Notes: generated by a model from the sequence alone, not told the origin. Shown: positions 34,847-44,346, counted from the stretch's first letter. The stretch: DNA of 64,000 bases from Anaerostipes amylophilus (GCF_025567365.1 NZ_JAOQJG010000004.1:1-64000), one strand, 5' to 3'. Numbers and translations: made by a program.

Positions 34847-35571
34847 ATGGAACAAAATGAAAATAATTTTATCAGCGAAGAAGTAAAAAGATTAACATAG
34901 AAATGCAAAATACCTATCAGGAAGACTGGGCAGAGAGAAGCCTTTTCTACAACTGTCGGATGTTTACAGAAGGTTTTAAAAAAGGCGATCCTTACTGGAA
35001 GCTTTCACCTTGTATCCATATAGGAATCTTAAATTTTAACATGATGAAAAGTCCTGGATATTACCATAAAGTGACATTGCGAGACGAAAAAACCAATGAA
35101 CTCTACAGTAGAAAATTTCAATTCCATGTGATAGAATTAAAGAAAACAAAGGCAGCCAAAGGCAAAGCAAGAAAGCATCCTCTATACCGTTGGGCAAGAC
35201 TGATCGCCGCAACGACATGGGAAGAGGTTGCGCAGGAATCAGCAGGTAATAGATATATGGAAAGGATACAAGAAGAAATGGTAAAGATGAGCCAGGACGA
35301 ACGGGACAGATATCTATATTTGAGAGAAGCGATGGCAGCGAGTGACAGAGTGAGTCAGCTGCAGAGTGCGGAAAATCGTGGGGTAAGGGCAGGAAAATTA
35401 CTAAATCAAATTTCTATGATTCAGAAAAAAGTAAAGAAAAACAAGAATCTAGAACAAATAGCAGATGAACTAGAAGAGTCAACAACCAAGATAAGACCAA
35501 TCTACGATCAAGTAAAACAACATCCAGACAAAACAGCAGAAGAAATCTACAATCTAATTAATAATGAATAA
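34847..35571 (+). pseudogene. Internally deleted Rpn-type PD-(D/E)XK nuclease/transposase
   Basis: A good promoter and AGGAGGGG site lead into ATG 34847, which encodes 17 residues (MEQNENNFISEEVKRLT) and stops at 34898-34900. In another frame the family sequence resumes at 34894 as NIEMQNTYQEDWAERSLFYNCRMF and runs to 35571. NIEMQ is the conserved strand holding the E-x-Q of the active site; the preceding region with the catalytic aspartate is absent. An out-of-frame deletion joining the N-terminus to this point explains the pattern. From ATG 34903 a 222-aa fragment could still be made, but no ribosome site serves it. The C-terminus (about 95 residues) is helical. Rpn proteins promote recA-independent recombination in E. 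coli. Confidence 0.75.
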
Positions 35572-35589
35572 AATCGGAGGACATTACAA

Positions 35590-35997
35590 ATGAGTATCAA
35601 GACAGACAAAGCAGCACAAAACCACCAGAAAGGCTACAACTGTGCCCAGGCAGTTGCCTGTGCATTTGCTGAAGAAATGGGAATCGACGAATCCATCATT
35701 TTCAAGATGATGGAAGGTCATGGACTAGGAATGGGCTGCATGGAAGGAACATGTGGAGCGATCACCGGAGCCGTTGCAGTCATCGGTGCCATAAAAAGCT
35801 GTGGAGACATCGAGAAACCAGTTTCCAAAGCAGCAACCTACAAACTTTCAGGAGAGCTTGTAAAACGCTTTCAGGAGAAGAATCAAGCAACAAAATGTAA
35901 GGACCTAAAAGGGATTGAAACGGGAAAAGTCTTAAGATCCTGTCCAGGCTGTATTGAAGATGCAACAGCCATTCTGGAAGAAATTTTAGCAGAATGA
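35590..35997 (+). CDS. C_GCAxxG_C_C family protein
   Basis: A 135-aa small cysteine-rich protein. The family pattern is evident: GYNCAQAV near 15-22, then GMGCMEGTCGAITGAVAVIG near 47-66, and two later cysteine pairs in ATKCKDL and RSCPGCIED. Such proteins probably bind a metal or a redox cofactor and are often called putative redox-active proteins; no function is established. AATCGGAGG precedes the ATG. The gene follows the Rpn-type remnant with 18 nt spacing and may now use its promoter. Confidence 0.85.
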   Translation: MSIKTDKAAQNHQKGYNCAQAVACAFAEEMGIDESIIFKMMEGHGLGMGCMEGTCGAITGAVAVIGAIKSCGDIEKPVSKAATYKLSGELVKRFQEKNQATKCKDLKGIETGKVLRSCPGCIEDATAILEEILAE

Positions 35998-36024
35998 TCT
36001 AATTGAAATAGAAAGAAACAAACA

Positions 36025-36083
36025 AGAAGCCATGTTACAAGCATAGACAAGATTTATCTATGCCGGAACATGGCTTCTTTTTA
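36025..36083. terminator. Branched terminator between convergent genes
   Basis: A 12-bp outer stem (36025-36036 with 36067-36078) encloses a second 7-bp stem (36041-36047 with 36056-36062). A T-run to 36083 serves the plus strand; the A-rich left flank could serve the minus strand. Confidence 0.8.
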
Positions 36084-36115
36084 TTAGCATTTGATTCTAA
36101 ACAATAGAAAAATAA

Positions 36116-39100
36116 CTATTTATTCATATTCTTCTCAGCCGCAGAAAGCATCAGCTTAATACGGTTGATCTGGTTAACCTCACTAGCTCCCGGATCATAG
36201 TCAATCGCCACGATGTTCGCATCAGGGAATGCCTGACGGATTTCTTTGATAACACCCTTACCAACGACATGGTTCGGTAAGCATGCAAATGGCTGTGTAC
36301 ATACGATATTTGGAGCACCGCTGTGAATCAGTTCAACCATCTCACCTGTTAAGAACCAACCTTCACCAGTCTGGTTACCGATGGATACAAATGGTTTTGC
36401 ATATTCTGCAAGATCTTTGATATATGCAGGTGGTTCAAAACGGTTACTCTTGGCTAGTTCTTTACGAAGAGTCTGACGATAACGTTCAACGATCCAGATC
36501 GCGGAATTGCTGATGATCGCAGATTTCTTAGATTTACCAAGGTAACGGTATTTGAAGTTACTGTTGTAGAAGCTGTACATGAAGAAATCTAATAAATCAG
36601 GTACAACAGCTTCCGCACCCTCACGTTCCAGAAGTTCTACTAAGTGGTTATTTGCATCTGGAAGGAATTTCACAAGGATCTCTCCAACGATTCCGACACG
36701 AGGTTTCTTAATATCTTTTAATGGAATGCGGTCAAAGTCACGAATGATTCCACGGATATTCTTCTGGAATGTGTAGAAGTTACCTTTGGCAATATCACGT
36801 TTACATTTTGCAGCCCATTGTTTGTGTAATTTATTAACAGAACCAGGTTTTACTTCGTAAGGACGTGTATGATAAACCGTTCTCATAAAGACATCACCAT
36901 AAACGATCGCCTGAACTGCTTTATTTAATAAACCAGGTGTAAAACTAAATCCGCTGTTTTTCTCAATTCCCTGTGCACTTAAACCAATAACAGGAACATA
37001 ACCATAACCAGCTTTCTCAAGCGCACGGCGGATAAAACTGATATAGTTTGTAGCACGGCATCCACCACCAGTCTGAGAGATGACAAGTGCGATCTTATGA
37101 GGATCATATTTACCAGAAAGCAATGCATTCATTAACTGTCCAATCACGATCAGAGATGGATAGCAAGCATCATTATTTACATATTTAAGTCCTGTATTAA
37201 CATCTTCCATACCACCCTGATTTAAAACTTCAACGTTATATCCACAAGACTGCAGGGCAGGTTCTAAGAATTCAAAATGGATCGGAGACATCTGAGGAAC
37301 TAACAGTGTGTAGTTTTTACGCATCTCTTTTGTAAATTCCACACGTTTGATCGCTGGAGATACAGGTTTTGGTTCAATCTTATGTTTTTTACGGACACGA
37401 ACAGCACTGATCAGTGAACGGATACGGATTCTTGCTGCACCAAGGTTATTTACTTCATCAATCTTTAATACTGTGTAGATACGTCCAGATTTTGTTAAGA
37501 TATCTTTTACTGTGTCAGTTGTAACCGCATCCAGTCCACAACCGAAAGAGTTTAACTGAATGACTTCTAACTGTTTATTTGCTTTTGCATAGTTTGCTGC
37601 AGCATATAATCTGGAATGATACATCCACTGATCCTGTACATTTAATGGACGTTCAACCTTTGATAAATGAGAAATAGAGTCTTCAGTTAAAACGGCGATT
37701 CCATAAGAGTTGATCAGCTCTGGAATACCATGATTGATCTCAGGGTCGATATGATATGGACGACCACATAAAACGATACCAGTTCTACCAGTTTCAGCAA
37801 GGTAAGCAAGTACTTCCTCACCTTTATTCTGAATGTCTGTACGAACCTGTGCAAGTTCTGCATACGCCTTATCAACCGCATGATTGACTTCATCTACTGT
37901 TAAATGATACTGAGCTTCTAATTCCTCGAATAAACGGGATTTCAGGGCTTCTTCATTATCCAGTGCTAAGAATGGATTCATGAAGTTGATATGCTCTGTA
38001 GCAAGTTCTTCCATGTTATTTTTGATATTTTCTGCATAAGAAGTAACGATCGGACAGTTGTAATGGTTATTTGTACCTTCCATCTCGTTACGTTCATAAG
38101 GAATACAAGGGTAGAAGATATCCTTGATTCCCTGTTTGATCAGCCACATCACATGACCATGGGCTAATTTTGCAGGGTAACATTCTGATTCACTTGGAAT
38201 AGATTCGATACCTAACTCATAAATCTTACGGGAAGATTCTGGAGATATCACAACTTTAAATCCAAGATCTGTAAAGAATGTATACCAGAATGGATAGTTC
38301 TCATAAATATTTAAAACTCTAGGGATACCAATGACACCACGTGAAGCTTTTTCATCAGATAAAGGTTCATAGTCAAAAGTACGATGGAGTTTGTAATCAT
38401 AAAGGTTTGGAATATGTTCTGCATTTGGTTCTTTTCCAACACCACGTTCACAACGGTTACCTGTGATATAACGGCGGCCGTTTGAGAATTTGTTGATCGT
38501 TAACAGACAGTGGTTTGTGCAGCCTTTGCATCGTGTCATAGATGTATCAACACTCATAGCAAAGATCTCTTCTAAAGGAAGCATAGAAGTTTCCATATCT
38601 GCTTCATAACGTTCTCTGGCGATCAGTGCAGAACCGAAAGCTCCCATGATACCAGCAATATCAGGTCTTACAGCATGGCATCTAGAGATACGTTCAAAGC
38701 TTCGAAGAACCGCATCATTATAAAATGTACCACCCTGCACAACGATATGTTTTCCAAGATCAGAAGGATCTGTTAATTTGATAACTTTGTATAAAGCATT
38801 CTTGATAACAGAGTAAGCAAGACCAGCAGAGATATCTCCAACACTTGCTCCTTCTTTCTGTGCCTGTTTTACCTTAGAGTTCATAAACACTGTACAACGT
38901 GATCCAAGATCAATCGGATTCTGTGCTGTTAAGGCAACTTTTGCAAATTCCTGTACGGAATGATTTAAGGATTTTGCGAATGTTTCAATAAATGATCCGC
39001 AACCTGAAGAACAGGCTTCATTTAACTGTACATCATCAACGACACCGTTTTTGATACGGATACATTTCATATCCTGGCCACCGATATCAAGGATACAGTC

Positions 39101-40333
39101 AACATCAGGATCAAAGAATGCAGCAGCATAGTAATGCGCAATTGTTTCAACTTCACCAAAATCAAGGTTTAACGCAGCCTTGATCAGATGTTCTCCGTAT
39201 CCTGTCGAACAGGAAGATACGATCTTGGCTTCTTTTGGCATCTGTTTATCAATCTCATGAAGTGCCTCGACAACAGCGTGAAGCGGACTTCCGTTGTTAT
39301 TATTGTAGTAGCTGTAGAGAAGTTCTCCGTCTTCACCAGCTAAAGCAACTTTTGTTGTTGTGGAACCAGCATCGATTCCTAAGTAACAGTTTCCTTTATA
39401 TGTAGAAAGATCTCCGCGTTTTACAACATGGCGGTTATGATCTTTTACGAAACTCTTATATTCTTGTTCGCTCTTAAATAAAGGTTCTAAACGGTCAACT
39501 TCCTGCTGAAGCTCAATCTTCTTCTCAAACTGCTTTAATAAATGTTCAAAATCAGTTGTAACTTCCTCTTTTGCATTTAAGGCAGCACCGACAGCTGCAA
39601 ATAAATGAGAGTGAGTTGGAGCAATGATCTCATCATCTTTTAAGTTTAATGTACGGATAAATGCCTCTTTTAATTCTGTAAGGAAATGAAGAGGACCTCC
39701 AAGGAAAGCAACGTTTCCACGGATTGGTTTACCACATGCAAGACCACTGATCGTCTGGTTTACAACTGCCTGGAAAATAGAGGCAGCAAGGTTTGGTTTC
39801 GTTGCACCTTCGTTGATCAGAGGCTGGATATCAGTCTTTGCAAATACACCACAGCGGGCTGCGATCGGATAGATTGTGTCATAATCTTTTGCATATTCGT
39901 TTAATCCGCCGGCATCTGTCTGTAATAAAGAAGCCATCTGGTCGATAAATGATCCTGTACCACCAGCACAGACACCATTCATACGCTGATCGATTCCATG
40001 TGTGAAATAAATGATCTTTGCATCCTCACCACCAAGCTCGATGGCAACATCTGTCTGAGGAGCGTAATCCTGTAATGCACTGGATACACAGACAACTTCC
40101 TGACAGAATGGGATGTCTAAGTAAGAAGAAATGGAAAGTCCTCCGGAACCGGTAACGGTTGGAGCAAACGTCATTTCTCCGATCTGGTCTTTTGCTTTTC
40201 TTAATAAGGAAGATAGTGTTTCCTGAATCTTAGCAAAATGTCTCTGATAATCAGAGAAAAGTATATTATGTTGTTCGTCGATGACAGCGACCTTGACTGT
40301 CGTTGAGCCAATATCAATTCCTAATCGTTTCAT
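36116..40333 (-). CDS. Acyl-CoA dehydratase activase, four-part fusion (HgdC/BadF type)
   Basis: A 1405-aa protein. Two ASKHA ATPase domains of the BadF/HgdC type come first (RLGIDIGSTTVK at the N-terminus and YLGIDAGSTTTK near 320), with the cluster cysteines in CAGGTGSFID and CSSGCGSFIE. A cysteine cluster CKGCTNHC follows near 640, then a DUF2229-like region and an HgdB-like C-terminal part. Activases drive ATP-dependent electron transfer to 2-hydroxyacyl-CoA dehydratases. No dehydratase subunits adjoin, so this long stand-alone type may act on another double-cubane protein. ATG 40333 was chosen because MKRLGIDIG is the domain start; the reading could extend 38 codons upstream, but that stretch is not family-like. 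Divergent from the LysM gene, with a palindrome between. Confidence 0.85.
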   Translation of the reverse strand: MKRLGIDIGSTTVKVAVIDEQHNILFSDYQRHFAKIQETLSSLLRKAKDQIGEMTFAPTVTGSGGLSISSYLDIPFCQEVVCVSSALQDYAPQTDVAIELGGEDAKIIYFTHGIDQRMNGVCAGGTGSFIDQMASLLQTDAGGLNEYAKDYDTIYPIAARCGVFAKTDIQPLINEGATKPNLAASIFQAVVNQTISGLACGKPIRGNVAFLGGPLHFLTELKEAFIRTLNLKDDEIIAPTHSHLFAAVGAALNAKEEVTTDFEHLLKQFEKKIELQQEVDRLEPLFKSEQEYKSFVKDHNRHVVKRGDLSTYKGNCYLGIDAGSTTTKVALAGEDGELLYSYYNNNNGSPLHAVVEALHEIDKQMPKEAKIVSSCSTGYGEHLIKAALNLDFGEVETIAHYYAAAFFDPDVDCILDIGGQDMKCIRIKNGVVDDVQLNEACSSGCGSFIETFAKSLNHSVQEFAKVALTAQNPIDLGSRCTVFMNSKVKQAQKEGASVGDISAGLAYSVIKNALYKVIKLTDPSDLGKHIVVQGGTFYNDAVLRSFERISRCHAVRPDIAGIMGAFGSALIARERYEADMETSMLPLEEIFAMSVDTSMTRCKGCTNHCLLTINKFSNGRRYITGNRCERGVGKEPNAEHIPNLYDYKLHRTFDYEPLSDEKASRGVIGIPRVLNIYENYPFWYTFFTDLGFKVVISPESSRKIYELGIESIPSESECYPAKLAHGHVMWLIKQGIKDIFYPCIPYERNEMEGTNNHYNCPIVTSYAENIKNNMEELATEHINFMNPFLALDNEEALKSRLFEELEAQYHLTVDEVNHAVDKAYAELAQVRTDIQNKGEEVLAYLAETGRTGIVLCGRPYHIDPEINHGIPELINSYGIAVLTEDSISHLSKVERPLNVQDQWMYHSRLYAAANYAKANKQLEVIQLNSFGCGLDAVTTDTVKDILTKSGRIYTVLKIDEVNNLGAARIRIRSLISAVRVRKKHKIEPKPVSPAIKRVEFTKEMRKNYTLLVPQMSPIHFEFLEPALQSCGYNVEVLNQGGMEDVNTGLKYVNNDACYPSLIVIGQLMNALLSGKYDPHKIALVISQTGGGCRATNYISFIRRALEKAGYGYVPVIGLSAQGIEKNSGFSFTPGLLNKAVQAIVYGDVFMRTVYHTRPYEVKPGSVNKLHKQWAAKCKRDIAKGNFYTFQKNIRGIIRDFDRIPLKDIKKPRVGIVGEILVKFLPDANNHLVELLEREGAEAVVPDLLDFFMYSFYNSNFKYRYLGKSKKSAIISNSAIWIVERYRQTLRKELAKSNRFEPPAYIKDLAEYAKPFVSIGNQTGEGWFLTGEMVELIHSGAPNIVCTQPFACLPNHVVGKGVIKEIRQAFPDANIVAIDYDPGASEVNQINRIKLMLSAAEKNMNK

Positions 40334-40403
40334 CTTCTCGTATACCTGCTTTCTATAAAATACTATAATTTCAAGCGTTAAAATAATGTTAAAAAAACAT
40401 ATC

Positions 40404-40459
40404 TGTCCAATATACATGGACATTATATCTATTATAATCATTTTCAAAATAATTGCAAA
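40404..40459 (-). promoter_or_regulatory. Activase promoter with TGTCCA/TGGACA operator
   Basis: On the minus strand TTTGCA (40459-40454), 17 nt, TATAAT (40436-40431), with a second TATAAT at 40427-40422. Immediately downstream lies a perfect palindrome TGTCCA-N7-TGGACA (40404-40422), overlapping the expected transcription start. This is a classic repressor position. The regulator is unknown. Confidence 0.55.
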
Positions 40460-40471
40460 TAGGAATATTAT
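40442..40471 (+). promoter_or_regulatory. Promoter of the LysM gene
   Basis: TTTCAA (40442-40447), 18 nt, TATTAT (40466-40471). It overlaps the divergent activase promoter. Confidence 0.45.
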
Positions 40472-40492
40472 CTAAAAAATCGGGGGAAAATA

Positions 40493-40894
40493 GTGGAAAC
40501 AAGGAAATGCTGCTGCATATTCTATAAAAAAGCGAAGGAATTCTTAAAAATGAGTCAAACAAATACATGCAAAGGAACAGTTTATATTGTAAAAGAAAAA
40601 GACAGCCTGTATCAGATCGCAAAGGCATATGGAGTGAAGGTAAGAGATATCATGAGAGAAAATCCTTTTGTTAATGTGTATAATTTACAGATCGGTGATG
40701 AATTATGTGTTCCTGGATTTTTAAGTGTTGCAGAAAATGCATACACTCCATATATTGTAAAAAAAGGAGAAACAATCCTTAATATAGCCAATATGCACAA
40801 AACAACAGTGGAAAATTTAGCAAAAAGTAACAAAAAAATAAGGGAAATGACATTGCCAGTTGGTACAGTACTGTTAATTGACAAAGCAAAATGA
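40493..40894 (+). CDS. Double-LysM peptidoglycan-binding protein
   Basis: A 133-aa protein made almost entirely of two LysM domains: GTVYIVKEKDSLYQIAKAYG...NLQIGDELCVP (about 28-75) and TPYIVKKGETILNIANMH...LPVGTVLLI (about 86-129). These bind N-acetylglucosamine polymers such as peptidoglycan or spore cortex. There is no classical signal peptide; the N-terminus (TRKCCCIFYKKAKEF) is cysteine-rich and basic. The GTG start at 40493 has GGGGGA at good distance; ATG 40550 with AAGGAA is a fair alternative that would drop the cysteine-rich part. Lack of a signal peptide is common for LysM proteins of the spore. Its 3' end contains the corA promoter. Confidence 0.8.
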   Translation: METRKCCCIFYKKAKEFLKMSQTNTCKGTVYIVKEKDSLYQIAKAYGVKVRDIMRENPFVNVYNLQIGDELCVPGFLSVAENAYTPYIVKKGETILNIANMHKTTVENLAKSNKKIREMTLPVGTVLLIDKAK

Positions 40895-40906
40895 GTTCTT
40901 TATAAT
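40878..40906 (+). promoter_or_regulatory. corA promoter inside the LysM gene
   Basis: A perfect consensus TTGACA (40878-40883), 17 nt, TATAAT (40901-40906). It gives corA a leader of about 115 nt. Confidence 0.85.
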
Positions 40907-40947
40907 GAAATAGGTAAAAGTTTGGAGTTTTAGATATTCCAAAGAAG

Positions 40948-40985
40948 AAAACAGGATCTGTGAGAATACAGAGCCCTGTTTTGTG
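40948..40985 (+). terminator. Terminator-like hairpin in the corA leader
   Basis: An 8-bp stem (40948-40955 with 40975-40982) with an inner CTGT/ACAG helix, followed by TTTTG. It is preceded by TTTGGA/TCCAAA arms (40921-40926 with 40938-40943). It lies between a perfect promoter and the corA start, so it either ends the LysM transcript or attenuates corA. Confidence 0.55.
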
Positions 40986-41027
40986 GGAAACTTATGGACA
41001 AGGTACTTCCATAGAAAGGAGCGGACA

Positions 41028-41960
41028 ATGATCAAGTATTATCGCACGATGGATCATCAGATTCATGAAATCAGTGAACCTATGGAAGGTACATGGATAT
41101 CGTTAGTTCATCCCACAGCGGCAGAACTTGCAACGATTGCGGCAGAATATAAGATAGATATTGATGATCTTAGAGCCCCTTTGGACGAAGAAGAACGTTC
41201 GCATATCGAGGTGGAAGAAGGTTATACCTTGTTTATCGTAGACGTACCAACAACAGAGGAACGAAAAGAAAAAGAATATTTCTTAACGATTCCATGTGGT
41301 ATTATTCTGACTGAGAAAGTGATCATTACAGTATGTCTTGAAGATACTTCTGTTCTTGCAGACTTTAAGAATGGAAGAGTTAGAAATTTCTGGACATTTA
41401 AGCGTACAAGATTTATCTTACAGATACTTTACAGGAATGCATCATTATATCTTCAATATCTGCGAATCATTGATAAAAAGAGTGATTCTGTTGAAAAACA
41501 GCTTCACATCTCAACGAAGAATCAGGAACTTATAGAGCTTTTGGAATTAGAGAAGAGTTTGGTTTACTTTTCTACATCCTTAAGATCAAACGAACTGGTA
41601 CTTGAGAAGATGCTAAAGATTGATAAGATCAAACAGTACCCGGAAGATGAGGAATTACTGGATGATGTTATCATAGAGAATAAACAGGCTATTGAGATGG
41701 CGGATATTTATAGTAATATCTTAAGTGGTACAATGGATGCATATGCATCAGTTATCTCAAATAATCTGAACATAGTAATGAAAGTTCTTGCAATCATCAC
41801 GATCGTTATGTCGATTCCAACGATGATCGCAAGTTTTTGGGGAATGAATGTTCCAGTACCATTAGCACATTCACCATATGGATTTTTGATCCTAGTGATC
41901 GTATCTTTAATTCTCACAATTTTTGGAGGATACATCCTGGGTAAGAAAAACATGTTTTAA
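41028..41960 (+). CDS. corA: CorA-type divalent cation transporter
   Basis: A 310-aa CorA-family protein: a cytoplasmic alpha/beta funnel, a long helix (about 150-240) and two C-terminal membrane helices. The signature GMN is present in SFWGMNVPVP at the end of the first helix; the following loop is VPLAHSPYG rather than the usual MPEL. It probably mediates Mg2+ (or Co2+/Ni2+) uptake through a pentamer. ATG 41028 has AAAGGAG at proper distance; longer readings lack this. A second Mg2+ system, mgtE, is in the same window, and both have structured leaders. Confidence 0.92.
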   Translation: MIKYYRTMDHQIHEISEPMEGTWISLVHPTAAELATIAAEYKIDIDDLRAPLDEEERSHIEVEEGYTLFIVDVPTTEERKEKEYFLTIPCGIILTEKVIITVCLEDTSVLADFKNGRVRNFWTFKRTRFILQILYRNASLYLQYLRIIDKKSDSVEKQLHISTKNQELIELLELEKSLVYFSTSLRSNELVLEKMLKIDKIKQYPEDEELLDDVIIENKQAIEMADIYSNILSGTMDAYASVISNNLNIVMKVLAIITIVMSIPTMIASFWGMNVPVPLAHSPYGFLILVIVSLILTIFGGYILGKKNMF

Positions 41961-41988
41961 TATTGATTGATGATAAGAAAGGTTTTTT

Positions 41989-42858
41989 ATGTGGCTAAAT
42001 AAACTGGAAGAGAAATTTGGCAAATATGCAATTTCAGATCTTCCAAAGATCATAGTTTTATTATATGCGGTTGGATTTGTGATCGCAAATATATCACCAC
42101 AATTATACAGCTTACTGGAATTGAATCCGTATCTGATCCTTCACGGACAAGTCTGGAGATTAGTAACATTTTTACTGATCGGACCAGAGACGAATTTGAT
42201 TTTTGTAATATTTGTATTATTATTTTATTACTCTATCGGAAGCTCATTAGAGCAGGTATGGGGTACTTTCCGATTTAATATGTATTATTTGATCGGAGTT
42301 TTAGGAACGATCGTTGGAGCGTTCTTAACCTATGTGATTCTTACGTTTGCGTATGGAGAATCCTATGGTGCTTTTGTGAATATGGACACATTTTATCTGA
42401 ATATGACATTGTTTTTAGCATATGCAGCAATGTTTCCAGAGATGGAAGTATATTTGTATATGATCCTTCCAATCAAGGTAAAATGGCTTGGATACTTAGA
42501 TGGATTATATTTAATCTACATTTTTTTAAGTTCAGGCTTTACAGTTGCCGGAATTTCGGTTAAAGTATCTATAGTTGCAGCTTTGTTAAATTTTCTACTA
42601 TTTTTCTTCTCTATGAAGAAGATCCGAAGAATGGGAGCAAACTTCAAGGCTAAAACAATACATAAGAAGAAGGCAAGAGCGTACAAAGCTAAGACGATCA
42701 CGCCAAAGAAGAAGAATGGTGCGATGCACGAATGTGCAGTGTGCCACAGAACAGAACTTGACGATCCAGAATTGGAATTTCGTTATTGTTCAAAATGCGA
42801 TGGGAATTATGAATATTGTCAAGATCATTTATTTACCCATAAGCATGTGAAAAGGTGA
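41989..42858 (+). CDS. Rhomboid-like membrane protein with C-terminal zinc ribbon
   Basis: A 289-aa protein with six predicted helices (to about 205) in a rhomboid-like arrangement: LILHGQVWRLVTFLLIGP and SSLEQVWGTFRFNMYYLIGVLG match the first part of rhomboid and Der1-type folds. The serine-protease motif GxSG is absent: the corresponding region reads FYLNMTLFLAYAAMFPE. It is therefore probably a catalytically dead relative. A very basic linker (about 210-240) leads to a C-terminal zinc-binding module, CAVC...CSKC...CQDH. Function unknown. RBS is AAGAAAGG. It lies between corA and pyk. Confidence 0.7.
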   Translation: MWLNKLEEKFGKYAISDLPKIIVLLYAVGFVIANISPQLYSLLELNPYLILHGQVWRLVTFLLIGPETNLIFVIFVLLFYYSIGSSLEQVWGTFRFNMYYLIGVLGTIVGAFLTYVILTFAYGESYGAFVNMDTFYLNMTLFLAYAAMFPEMEVYLYMILPIKVKWLGYLDGLYLIYIFLSSGFTVAGISVKVSIVAALLNFLLFFFSMKKIRRMGANFKAKTIHKKKARAYKAKTITPKKKNGAMHECAVCHRTELDDPELEFRYCSKCDGNYEYCQDHLFTHKHVKR

Positions 42859-42903
42859 GTTGTTTATTATTTAAATATATTTTGAAACCAAAGGAGAAAA
42901 ATT

Positions 42904-44346
42904 ATGCTAACCAAGAAGACAAAAATCATTTGTACAATGGGACCTGCAACAGACGACGATGAGGTATTAAAAGACCTGATGCGTTCAGGAATGGACATTG
43001 CCCGTTTAAACTTCTCTCATGGAGATCATGAAGAGCAGTTAGGACGTATCAAGAGAATTAAGAAGTTTAGAGAAGAACTGAATTTACCAATCGCTATTTT
43101 ACTTGATACAAAAGGACCAGAGATCCGTACAGGATTATTAGAAACAGATGATGATGTTGAATTAGTAACAGGTCAGGAATATACACTGACAACAAGAGAC
43201 ATCAAAGGAAATAATGAAATTACCAGCATTACATATGCGGAACTTCCACAGGATGTAGAAGCTGGAAACACAATCCTGATCGATGACGGATTAATTGGGT
43301 TAAAAGTTAAAGAGATCAAAGATGGAACAGATATCGTATGTGACGTTATCAACGGAGGACTTTTAGGAAGCCGTAAGGGTGTTAACGTACCTAACGTAAG
43401 AGTTAACTTACCATCTATCACAGAAAAAGATAAAGCAGATATCGAATTCGGTCTTGAGAATGGAATCGACTTCATCGCAGCATCATTCATCCGTAATGCA
43501 GAAGCTGTAGAAGAGATCAAAGATATCATCGGTGCACATAACATGCATGTTGGTGTAATCTCTAAGATCGAGAACATGGAAGGTGTTGAAAACATTGATG
43601 CGATCATCGATGCATCTGCTGGTATCATGGTTGCCCGTGGTGACCTTGGTGTTGAAGTACCTGCTGAAGAAGTACCTTTCTTACAGAAAGAGATCATCAG
43701 AAAATGTAACGATGCATTCAAACCAGTTGTTACAGCTACACAGATGTTAGATTCTATGATCCGTAACCCACGTCCAACAAGAGCTGAGGCTACAGACGTG
43801 GCAAATGCGATCTATGATGGAACAGATGCGATCATGTTATCTGGAGAAACAGCAAAAGGTAAATATCCAGTAGAAGCTGTTAAGATGATGAATCAGATCG
43901 CAATCTCAACAGAAGTTCACTTAAGCACAAAGATCAAAGATTACAGATCTAAATATATCAATCGTGGAATTTCAGCAGCAGTTGCTTATTCTGCAGTACA
44001 GACAGCACACAATGTAAATGCAAAATGTATCTTAGCATCAAGTATGTCAGGATTCACAACAAGAATCGTATCTAAATTCAAACCAGATGCACAGATCATC
44101 GGTTTGTCACCAGATGATGCGATCGTACGTCAGATGCAGATCTATTGGGGAGTACGTCCTTTCAAATCTCACAAAGCTGAGACAACAAAAGATCTGTTAG
44201 ATGAAGCAACAGATATCGTATTAGATGCAGGACTTGCTGAGAAAGGTGACATCTTAGTCTTAACAGGTGGTGGACCAGCTAACCACCGTGGAAAAGGTGT
44301 TACAAATATGTTAAAAGTAGTAAAAATCGGTGAATTTGGCGAGTAA
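42904..44346 (+). CDS. pyk: Pyruvate kinase
   Basis: A 480-aa glycolytic enzyme converting phosphoenolpyruvate and ADP to pyruvate and ATP. Conserved parts include RLNFSHGDHEEQ, LLDTKGPEIRTG, the active-site lysine segment ISKIENMEG, MVARGDLGVE and ATQMLDSMIRNPRPTRAE. It ends with the C-terminal allosteric domain and lacks the extra PEP-utiliser domain found in Bacillus. The ribosome site AAAGGAG fits. A strong terminator follows. High use of GTA/GTT and CGT codons compared with neighbours suggests strong expression. Confidence 0.97.
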   Translation: MLTKKTKIICTMGPATDDDEVLKDLMRSGMDIARLNFSHGDHEEQLGRIKRIKKFREELNLPIAILLDTKGPEIRTGLLETDDDVELVTGQEYTLTTRDIKGNNEITSITYAELPQDVEAGNTILIDDGLIGLKVKEIKDGTDIVCDVINGGLLGSRKGVNVPNVRVNLPSITEKDKADIEFGLENGIDFIAASFIRNAEAVEEIKDIIGAHNMHVGVISKIENMEGVENIDAIIDASAGIMVARGDLGVEVPAEEVPFLQKEIIRKCNDAFKPVVTATQMLDSMIRNPRPTRAEATDVANAIYDGTDAIMLSGETAKGKYPVEAVKMMNQIAISTEVHLSTKIKDYRSKYINRGISAAVAYSAVQTAHNVNAKCILASSMSGFTTRIVSKFKPDAQIIGLSPDDAIVRQMQIYWGVRPFKSHKAETTKDLLDEATDIVLDAGLAEKGDILVLTGGGPANHRGKGVTNMLKVVKIGEFGE

